From assembly GCA_047602755.1 (NCBI GenBank), contig JBLKOM010000007.1:43015-107014 (forward strand): a DNA stretch of 64,000 nucleotides, written 5' to 3'. The translations under genes were made by a program, and so were the position numbers. This document shows, piece by piece, positions 9,005 through 15,488 of this stretch. The number at the start of each line of letters is the position of its first letter. The first letter of the stretch is position 1. The notes under the pieces were generated by a model. It saw only the letters and a list, made by a program, of their open reading frames with translations, did no database searches and was not told the origin of the DNA. The DNA is from JACJVV01 sp047602755. GTDB taxonomy: Archaea > Nanobdellota > Nanobdellia > Woesearchaeales > JACJVV01.

Positions 9005-9766
9005 TTACACCTTTGCCAAATCCCACATTGTATTAAAAAAAGAAAAAAAGGAATCTGCAGCCTCTTGATTAGTTATTTTAATTACAATAGGTGATTTTAT
9101 CAATAAAATAATTAATACAGTATTCTTATACAAATTTATTTCTGCAAATGTATCTTGGTGAAGAAAACGCATTTCATTAGGTGCTTCATTGAAAATAGAA
9201 ATTCGCTCAATATTTTGACGCATATTATCATTAAAGATTATTTTTGTTCCAAAACCCTTTTGCTTTTTTCTCAAATAATACTGATTAAAGAAAATGTCTG
9301 CTTGTTTTGAATTATACCCCTTGCTTGCACCAAAAATGTAATTAAAGTCTCCTTTTTCTAAGGATATAATAATATCATTAAAAACAGTCTTCATCCCTTC
9401 CCAACCATGAAAAACTTCAATATTTGTATCAGTTTTTGCTGAATCATATTTTGCCATTAATATAGGAAGAATTTGATTAGCTAATTGCATCTCAGTCTGT
9501 AGTTCAGACTGTTTTTTCAATATGAAATCATTAATTCTTGAAGGATTTGCTGCCTTAAAATGAATAACACCATTGATTTTAACGCTTGAAATGATGCCTT
9601 TTTCAAGCAAGCGATTAGCAACATCATATATCTTTGAAGGTGATACACCTGATACTTTTGCTAATTCAGTTCGTGTTGTTTCACCAAGCTCAAGAAGTGC
9701 TGAATATACCTTTATTTCACCAGAAGTTAAACCTATCTTTGTCAAGTCAAGCATACTTATAGTCAT
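9005..9766 (-). CDS. TrmB-family transcriptional regulator
   Basis: A 253-residue protein with an N-terminal winged HTH typical of TrmB regulators: LTKIGLTSGEIKVYSALLEL, then TTRTELAKVSGVSPSKIYDV and a wing. The remaining region (GASKGYNSKQADIFFNQY) resembles the ligand-sensing C-terminal domain, although it is shorter than sugar-binding TrmB proteins. The ATG at 9766 has a TATA element centred about 29 nt upstream, so the mRNA is probably leaderless; ATG at 9754 is an alternative. It is divergent from the phosphatase-like gene at 9920, and dyads in the shared spacer make that operon a plausible target. Confidence 0.85.
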   Translation of the reverse strand: MTISMLDLTKIGLTSGEIKVYSALLELGETTRTELAKVSGVSPSKIYDVANRLLEKGIISSVKINGVIHFKAANPSRINDFILKKQSELQTEMQLANQILPILMAKYDSAKTDTNIEVFHGWEGMKTVFNDIIISLEKGDFNYIFGASKGYNSKQADIFFNQYYLRKKQKGFGTKIIFNDNMRQNIERISIFNEAPNEMRFLHQDTFAEINLYKNTVLIILLIKSPIVIKITNQEAADSFFSFFNTMWDLAKV

Positions 9767-9790
9767 TTAATTATATAGAATTATATTGGA

Positions 9791-9800
9791 TTATTTAAAT
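9791..9800 (-). promoter_or_regulatory. TATA box of the TrmB-family gene
   Basis: On the minus strand this reads ATTTAAATAA, centred about 29 nt from the ATG at 9766. An 11-bp dyad CCCT-TAT-AGGG lies just upstream at 9815-9825 and is unusually GC-rich for this spacer, making it a candidate operator between the two divergent promoters. Confidence 0.45.
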
Positions 9801-9831
9801 CTTTCTTTAATTGCCCCTTATAGGGACATTT

Positions 9832-9841
9832 ACATATAAAT
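9832..9841 (+). promoter_or_regulatory. TATA box of the phosphatase/swivel-domain operon
   Basis: The element ACATATAAAT would place transcription start near 9862, giving a leader of about 58 nt that contains the dyad at 9869-9891 and the SD before 9920. Confidence 0.45.
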
Positions 9842-9868
9842 AGTTATTAAATCACTATTGTAGAGTAA

Positions 9869-9891
9869 TGAACAATACAACTGATTGTTCA
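9869..9891 (+). promoter_or_regulatory. 8-bp inverted repeat, candidate operator
   Basis: TGAACAAT and ATTGTTCA form a perfect 8-bp inverted repeat with a 7-nt spacer, just downstream of the predicted transcription start of the operon at 9920. The position fits repression, and the divergent TrmB-family gene is the obvious candidate binder. It could also fold as a leader hairpin. Confidence 0.4.
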
Positions 9892-9919
9892 AGATATAAT
9901 AAAACTTTGAGGTGAAAAA

Positions 9920-10678
9920 ATGAGCTACAAAACAATTGAATTCATATGTACTGCAAATAATGGAAGAAGTACAATTGCTAGTGCGATAGCACAAGATTAT
10001 TTAGTAAAAAATGGCTTATCTGAATACTATCAAGCTACTTCATCAGGCTCACATGCATATACAGTATTATCAGGAAATATGCCTTTAAACCTAAAAAAAA
10101 CTGTAATCATAAATGGCGTAGAAGAAGGAGTGCATGAAAATAAAGAACTTGCTGATACAGTCAAAGAATTAGCTGATGATGAGTTAAAAGTAAAGTATGA
10201 ACAAGATGTAGAATTCAAAAAGATTTTTGATGAATATGCAGAACAATCAAGAAAGTATTATGCTAAGCAAGAAGAAAGTCATTCTAGAGAAGTTGCAGAA
10301 GAATTAGGTATTGAAAAATATCTTGATGGAAACTTTAAACAAACAGTTGCATCAGGAAATACAATTGCAGTACTTGCAATGGGAGAAAGCAATTTAAAAG
10401 AAGCAAATAAAATATACATGGATTCAGCATATACACCTGAGATAATGGAAGTAATATCAAAATATGTAAAAGGCGAAGCTTCAACAGAAGTACCAAACAC
10501 ATTTGGAAAAAGTAAACAAGAATACAAAGCAATGGTTGAACAATTAAAATATTTAGTACCTTTAGCTGTTGACAAACTAATAGCTGAATATGAAAGCACA
10601 CAAAAAAATGGAAGAGAATGTAGATCTGATGAAGTAGAGCAAGAATCTGAAGAAAATACAGCAGAAGCTGGTGAATAA
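9920..10678 (+). CDS. low-molecular-weight phosphatase-like protein, general-acid Asp replaced
   Basis: A 252-residue protein starting at ATG 9920 with a strong SD (GAGGTG, 6 nt upstream). Residues 7-20 carry the low-molecular-weight protein tyrosine phosphatase/arsenate reductase P-loop: C10-T-A-N-N-G-R16-S17, matching C-x5-R-S. The C-terminal VPNTFGKSKQEYKAMVEQLK corresponds to the family's D-P loop, usually [VI]PDP[FY]G, but the catalytic Asp is Asn193. The middle (residues 70-140) is an acidic helical insertion not seen in minimal family members. Loss of the general acid suggests an impaired phosphatase, a phospho-residue binder, or altered chemistry. The downstream swivel-domain gene begins 2 nt after the stop, so the two are almost certainly translated together. 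Confidence 0.7.
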   Translation: MSYKTIEFICTANNGRSTIASAIAQDYLVKNGLSEYYQATSSGSHAYTVLSGNMPLNLKKTVIINGVEEGVHENKELADTVKELADDELKVKYEQDVEFKKIFDEYAEQSRKYYAKQEESHSREVAEELGIEKYLDGNFKQTVASGNTIAVLAMGESNLKEANKIYMDSAYTPEIMEVISKYVKGEASTEVPNTFGKSKQEYKAMVEQLKYLVPLAVDKLIAEYESTQKNGRECRSDEVEQESEENTAEAGE

Positions 10679-10680
10679 GC

Positions 10681-11796
10681 ATGATTAATTCAAAGAAATA
10701 CAAAAATATGTTTAGATGGGATGGGGTAATCACATGCATACATAGTGAATTTTTCATGAAAGGATCCCATGGGAAAATTGATCCAATCATAATGTATGAT
10801 GGAAAAGTTTGGCACACATTCCTAAATATAAAAAAAGAAAAAGAATGTAATCATGCTGGATTAAGATTATTATCAAACAAAAATAGGTATAAGAAATATA
10901 GCTCAGAATTTAGGCAATATATTAAAGATTTAACTTACATGAACAAAAAATATAGATTTGATAATAATAAAAAAGTAACAATAACAGAATTTAGAAAGAT
11001 TATTAAAAATATTGGGAAATTATGGGAATATTATGGATATACTGAATATTTCTTTACAGATTTTGCTTATGAGAAAAAACAAAAAAATAAACTGTTAGAT
11101 AATAATATTAAAGATTTAAATAAATTAAAGGTTGAAGGACGAAAAGCTCTGAATGAAACAATATTTGAGAAAGGTATACTTGTAAAATTATTAAAATATA
11201 TTCATAAAACATATTTACAAAATGAATTTAATGAAAAATATACTAAATTTCTTTATCAAGATGACATAGAAAAAATAATAATGGGTAAGAAAGTAAATAA
11301 AAAAGCAATAATTAGCAGAGAGGAAGGATACGGCTTAATAAAAAAGGGAGATAAAATAACCAAATTGAATCAAAAAGCAGTTGATGTTCTAAAGAAAAGC
11401 TTAATTAGAAAAAAAGGAAAAAATACTAATAAAATACTCAAAGGAAAATGTGTATATCATGGAAAAGTTTATGGTAGAGCATTAATTGCCCCTATGTTAA
11501 CAACAAAAAAAGATATTATTTCATTAATTAAAAAAAAAGAAAAGTTATTCAAGAAAAATGAATATTACATTCTAATTGCGCACAGTACATCGCCTGAATT
11601 AATTACATTAATAGACAGAGCAAAAGCCATAGTAACAGATCAAGGAGGAATGCTTTCACATGCTGCAGTAATCGCAAGAGAAAGAAGATTACCTTGTATG
11701 GTTGGAACAAATAATGCAACAAAAATATTTGAAGATAATGAATTAATTGAATTAGATGCAAAAAAAGAAATTGTTAAGAAGTATATAAATAATTAG
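10681..11796 (+). CDS. PEP-utilizer phosphohistidine (swivel) domain protein
   Basis: A 371-residue protein. The C-terminal 130 residues match the mobile phosphohistidine domain of PEP-utilising enzymes: KGKCVYHGKVYGRALIA at the start, TSPELITLIDRAKAIVTDQGG, and the catalytic loop GGMLSHAAVIARE with phospho-accepting His327. The ATP-grasp and PEP-binding TIM-barrel domains of PEP synthase are absent. The N-terminal 240 residues are lysine-rich and unrecognised. It is translated right after the phosphatase-like gene (2-nt gap). A swivel domain without its usual kinase next to a phosphatase-like partner suggests a phosphotransfer role, which is inference. Confidence 0.75.
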   Translation: MINSKKYKNMFRWDGVITCIHSEFFMKGSHGKIDPIIMYDGKVWHTFLNIKKEKECNHAGLRLLSNKNRYKKYSSEFRQYIKDLTYMNKKYRFDNNKKVTITEFRKIIKNIGKLWEYYGYTEYFFTDFAYEKKQKNKLLDNNIKDLNKLKVEGRKALNETIFEKGILVKLLKYIHKTYLQNEFNEKYTKFLYQDDIEKIIMGKKVNKKAIISREEGYGLIKKGDKITKLNQKAVDVLKKSLIRKKGKNTNKILKGKCVYHGKVYGRALIAPMLTTKKDIISLIKKKEKLFKKNEYYILIAHSTSPELITLIDRAKAIVTDQGGMLSHAAVIARERRLPCMVGTNNATKIFEDNELIELDAKKEIVKKYINN

Positions 11797-11843
11797 TGAC
11801 AAATTAATAATGAACTAATAAGAAAAAATTAACAAAAAAATAA

Positions 11844-12155
11844 CTATCCTTCAATCATTTCGATCTCAATATTAAGATCTTTTGGAATAGGAATTCTCAT
11901 AACAAGTCTTAAAGCACGTTCATTTATACCTAAATCAATAAGTCGTTTATGAATTCGCATTTCATACCTTTCCCAAGAAGCTTTACCCTCTCCATCTGGA
12001 GATTTTCGTGTGGTAAGTTTTAGCTTTTTAGTAGGTAAAGGAATAGGGCCACGAATTTCTACTCCTGTTTTTTCTGCTATATCTTTGATGTAATTACATA
12101 CATCATTTACCTTATCAATATTTATGCTTGCTAATTTTATTCTTGCTTTTTGCAT
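11844..12155 (-). CDS. rps10: 30S ribosomal protein uS10
   Basis: A 103-residue ribosomal protein of the small subunit. It shows the uS10 core: ARIKLASINIDKVNDVC, the IRGPIPLPTKKLKLTTRKSPDGEGKA loop region, and YEMRIHKRLIDL. Archaeal and complete. It lies 91 nt downstream of EF-1alpha on the same strand, the conserved archaeal order tuf-rps10, and is probably cotranscribed with it. Confidence 0.97.
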   Translation of the reverse strand: MQKARIKLASINIDKVNDVCNYIKDIAEKTGVEIRGPIPLPTKKLKLTTRKSPDGEGKASWERYEMRIHKRLIDLGINERALRLVMRIPIPKDLNIEIEMIEG

Positions 12156-12246
12156 GTTCGTTTCCTTTTTTTATGTTCTATGATAATCTTTTTTGGTTAT
12201 CATAAACCAAAATTGAATTTAAAATAATAAAAAATTGAAATGTAAA

Positions 12247-13539
12247 TTACATTTCTTTTTTAACAACTGAAATACACATACCAGCAGCAACAGTTTGACC
12301 TGAATCTCTTATTGCGAATCTTGATAATTCTGGTATTTCTTTTTGTGGTTCAATTACTAATGGTTGAACTGGTTTGATTTTTACAATTGCAGCGTCTCCA
12401 TTCTTAATAAAGTCTGGATTTTCTTGTAAAACTTCACCTGTTGCTGGATTGATTTTCTTTTCAATTGCCATTATTTGACAAGCAACTTGTGCTGTGTGAA
12501 TGTGGAACACTGGTGTATATCCTACAGTCATAACACTTGGGTGGTTTAATACTACAATTTGTGCTGTAAATTCAGTAGCAACTGTTGGAGGTGCTTCAGC
12601 AGGACCCATTACATCTCCTCTAGCAATGTCCTTTTTACCCCAACCTCTTACGTTGAAACCTACATTATCACCTGGTTCAGCTTCTTGATGTTGTTCATGG
12701 TGCATTTCAATAGATTTTAATTCACCAGGAACACCTTTTCCTTCTCTTCCAGGCATTGCAGTAACTTTTGCTCCAACTTTCATGATACCTGTTTCAACTT
12801 TACCAACTGGAACAACACCAATACCTGTAATGTTATATACATCTTGGATTGGAAGTCTTAATGGTTTATCAGTAGGTTTGTTAGGAACTTGTAAATCATC
12901 TAATGTTTCAAGTAGTGTTTTACCTTTATACCATGCCATTTTATCACTCTTTTTAGCAATATTTTCACCATGTAATGATGCAACTGCAAGGAAAGGTATT
13001 TCATCAACTTTGTATCCTACAGTTTTTAATAGATTTCCAACTTCTTCTTTAACTTTGTTGTATCTATCTTCACTATAATCTACTCCAGAGATGTCCATCT
13101 TATTAATTGCAATAATTATTTGATTAACACCTAATGTTCTTGATAAGAAGATGTGTTCTTTTGTTTGTGCATTAACTCCGTCATTAGCAGCAACAACAAC
13201 TACTGCTGCATCAGCTTGTGAAGCTCCTGTAATCATGTTTTTGATAAAATCTTTGTGTCCAGGTGCGTCAATAATTGTGAAATCATATTTAGGAGTGTTA
13301 AATTTCTTATGTGCTAAGTCAATTGTTACTCCTCTTTCTTGCTCTTCTTTTAGATTATCCATAACGAATGCAAATTCGAATCCGCCTTTTCCAAGTTCTT
13401 GAGCTTTATCTTTTAATTTTCTCATTTCCTGTTCTGGAATATTACCAGAATCGAATAGAAGTCTTCCTACAGTAGTTGATTTTCCGTGATCAACGTGTCC
13501 AATAAACACCAAGTTTAGGTGTAGTTTTTCTTTAGCCAT
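12247..13539 (-). CDS. tuf: translation elongation factor EF-1alpha
   Basis: A 430-residue GTPase that delivers aminoacyl-tRNA to the ribosome. G-domain motifs are GHVDHGKST (G1), DAPGHKDF (G3) and NKMD (G4), followed by domains 2 and 3. The ATG at 13539 (MAKEKLHLN) was chosen: GGAGGG lies 7 nt upstream, whereas an in-frame TTG at 13554 would add only MEGNI and would overlap the SD. The archaeal/eukaryotic type is shown by the long switch region and the C-terminus ending VVKKEM. It heads the operon with uS10. Confidence 0.98.
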   Translation of the reverse strand: MAKEKLHLNLVFIGHVDHGKSTTVGRLLFDSGNIPEQEMRKLKDKAQELGKGGFEFAFVMDNLKEEQERGVTIDLAHKKFNTPKYDFTIIDAPGHKDFIKNMITGASQADAAVVVVAANDGVNAQTKEHIFLSRTLGVNQIIIAINKMDISGVDYSEDRYNKVKEEVGNLLKTVGYKVDEIPFLAVASLHGENIAKKSDKMAWYKGKTLLETLDDLQVPNKPTDKPLRLPIQDVYNITGIGVVPVGKVETGIMKVGAKVTAMPGREGKGVPGELKSIEMHHEQHQEAEPGDNVGFNVRGWGKKDIARGDVMGPAEAPPTVATEFTAQIVVLNHPSVMTVGYTPVFHIHTAQVACQIMAIEKKINPATGEVLQENPDFIKNGDAAIVKIKPVQPLVIEPQKEIPELSRFAIRDSGQTVAAGMCISVVKKEM

Positions 13540-13546
13540 TATATTA

Positions 13547-13552
13547 CCCTCC
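13547..13552 (-). promoter_or_regulatory. ribosome binding site of EF-1alpha
   Basis: The minus strand reads GGAGGG, 7 nt before the ATG at 13539. This site decides between that start and the in-frame TTG at 13554. Confidence 0.75.
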
Positions 13553-13600
13553 AATATTTTTTGTGGTTTTTTGAATTTGAATATATTTGATGATTCTCAG

Positions 13601-13614
13601 TTTATTTATAAAGG
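13601..13614 (-). promoter_or_regulatory. TATA box of the EF-1alpha/uS10 operon
   Basis: On the minus strand CCTTTATAAATAAA, with transcription start expected near 13582 and a leader of about 43 nt holding the SD. This contrasts with the leaderless layout of many other genes here. Confidence 0.55.
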
Positions 13615-13742
13615 TTTTTGTATATGCACGAGTGCTTAGGAAAAAAGAATTATTTTTAAGATTTATTAAAGACATTTTACTAAAATAATATTAGAATCTA
13701 GTACTAGTTATATTACTAGTTGTAATTTAGAATCATTAAAAG

Positions 13743-14051
13743 TTATTTTAATAATTGAGTTGCATTTGCTAACCAGCTATAATGAATTGGCTTAGAATGA
13801 TTACGTAAAAAAACAACATAATCATTATAAGGAGCAGGTAACTCAGGTCTCATTGGTTTTCCATGTGTATGACAATGCCCAAGTTTTTCAAATTCATATA
13901 ATTCAAAAGGAACTAAGTCATGATTGGGAAAATCACTTAAGAAAGCTTCTTGATGTGATGGCTCAGTAAGATCAGGATTAAATTGTAGTATATCCCCTGG
14001 TTCAAGTTTAAGTGCATCATCCAATGATAAATTATGTACGCCTTTTTTCAT
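13743..14051 (-). CDS. hypothetical protein, 102 residues
   Basis: A soluble acidic protein with no recognised domain. It has a regular LSLDDALKLEPGDILQFNPDL start and a His-rich centre (LGHCHTHGKPM) that could bind metal. It lies 43 nt before the secreted Tyr-rich protein gene in reading order; both are on the minus strand, that gene being upstream, so they may share a transcript. The function is unknown. Confidence 0.6.
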   Translation of the reverse strand: MKKGVHNLSLDDALKLEPGDILQFNPDLTEPSHQEAFLSDFPNHDLVPFELYEFEKLGHCHTHGKPMRPELPAPYNDYVVFLRNHSKPIHYSWLANATQLLK

Positions 14052-14094
14052 TTTTTTTAGTTTTAACTATTGTTTGTATTTATTATACTAGGAG

Positions 14095-14832
14095 TTAATA
14101 AAAAGGATAATTATCGTATTTGTATCGCTGATTACGAATATGGTGTATGTTCACACTATATTCATAATTTCTTATATGATTACTATTTGAGGTTCCTATT
14201 GGTGTATAAGATACTCTATATCCTTGATTTCTTGTATCAACTGTTCTTGAATAATAATGTGGTTGTACATATGTGTACCCATGCAAACCAGATTGTGGCT
14301 GTCCACTACCATAAGCACTACGTGTTAAAGTTTCTCCTCGCATTGAAGCTTGATTTTGGCCAGTACCATAAGCACCAGTTGTATAACGAACATTTGAATT
14401 AGTATGTCTTATTCCAGTTCCATAAGCGACAGTTACATAATTGCCTGAATGTCTTGTTGAAGAAGCAGTTGTTACACCATAAGAATTTTGTGTAAGAGAT
14501 GAACCAGTATCTACATAACGAACACTGCCATATTGATCAGTAGTATAATGTGCATGATTTCTTGAATTAATTGTATTTGAAGCATCATTTACTCTTCCAT
14601 ACGTTGATCTTTCATATTGAACATAAGCAACAGGTTGAGTTCGTGGATATGAACCATCATAATAATCAACAATATAGTTTGTATGGCTATGCGGATTATT
14701 TTGTACTCGTATAGTTCTCCCATAATAATCATAAGTATCTGTACTACGATAATAGTTTTCCCTAGCAGTTGCATATGCAAATACAGGTGTAATTAATAGC
14801 ATTCCTATCAAAATATAGATTAATTGTTTCAT
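14095..14832 (-). CDS. secreted Tyr/Ser/Thr-rich low-complexity protein
   Basis: A 245-residue protein with a classical signal peptide: MKQLIYILIGMLLITPVFAYA, with likely cleavage after AYA. The mature part is rich in Tyr, Ser, Thr, Asn and Gly and low in Lys and acidic residues, with recurring AYGTG/AYGSG and R-Y-x-T/D units (VAYGTGIRHT, GAYGTGQNQ, SAYGSGQPQ). It has no cysteine lipobox, so it is probably released or attached to the cell surface. No enzyme motif is visible; an adhesive or structural role is a guess from composition alone. Confidence 0.6.
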   Translation of the reverse strand: MKQLIYILIGMLLITPVFAYATARENYYRSTDTYDYYGRTIRVQNNPHSHTNYIVDYYDGSYPRTQPVAYVQYERSTYGRVNDASNTINSRNHAHYTTDQYGSVRYVDTGSSLTQNSYGVTTASSTRHSGNYVTVAYGTGIRHTNSNVRYTTGAYGTGQNQASMRGETLTRSAYGSGQPQSGLHGYTYVQPHYYSRTVDTRNQGYRVSYTPIGTSNSNHIRNYEYSVNIHHIRNQRYKYDNYPFY

Positions 14833-14939
14833 TTTAACTTGAGTAAAGATAACATATATTTAAATGTTTTGTTTTTGTTGTCACTCTTTAGTAATAATAA
14901 ATAAAAATATTTATAAATAGAATTATTTTCATAATAGTA

Positions 14940-15488
14940 ATGGAAAGCATAGATAATAAAGTTGAAGAGTGCAAAACAAAAAATAATACAGGATATAGAT
15001 TAAGAACAACAACTTTTGATGCAAAACATACGCAAGTAATATTTCCTGCAGAATTTTTTGCAAGTAATGATTTATACAAATCTATTGAAGCTTTTACAAA
15101 ATCATTTCAAGAATTCTCAATTGCATATCTGAAAACTAAAGGATTTGATGCGTATTTTACAGCTTCTGAAAAAAATGATAGTAAATCTCATTTTGCATAT
15201 GACTTATTAATAGGAAATGAAAAAATAAATACATTTACAATAGGAAGATTTTGGAACCCTGATTTAGATAATACTGATTATTATGAAATGGAAATTCTTG
15301 CTAAGTATACACATAGAAGTATAATAAAAGAGAATCTGACAAGAGAATTGATTGCAAAATTCGGGGATTACATAAAATCACAATATCAACAGAGAAGAGA
15401 TAGTCTTGTAAAACATATAGATGAGATTTGCTCTCCAAATGAAATTAAAAGCTTATTAGGAAATGCTATTTACGCTGGTTCTAATTAA
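14940..15488 (+). CDS. hypothetical protein, 182 residues
   Basis: An unrecognised soluble protein with mixed alpha/beta character (TTFDAKHTQVIFPAEFF; EMEILAKYTHRSIIKENL). Its 3' end overlaps the 3' end of the convergent polymerase-like gene by 8 nt. There is no SD, and the upstream AT-rich spacer holds TATA-like sequence (AAATATTTATAAAT around 14907) consistent with a leaderless start. A link with the polymerase/nuclease pair rests on position only. Confidence 0.55.
   Translation: MESIDNKVEECKTKNNTGYRLRTTTFDAKHTQVIFPAEFFASNDLYKSIEAFTKSFQEFSIAYLKTKGFDAYFTASEKNDSKSHFAYDLLIGNEKINTFTIGRFWNPDLDNTDYYEMEILAKYTHRSIIKENLTRELIAKFGDYIKSQYQQRRDSLVKHIDEICSPNEIKSLLGNAIYAGSN

Noticed and set aside
10030..10817. 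Several long antisense ORFs opposite the phosphatase-like gene
   Set aside because: The sense strand has a clear SD, a conserved P-loop and coupled downstream gene; the antisense frames show no domain and follow from codon bias.
12500..13402. Antisense ORFs within EF-1alpha
   Set aside because: They mirror the strongly conserved GTPase reading frame and have no independent signals.
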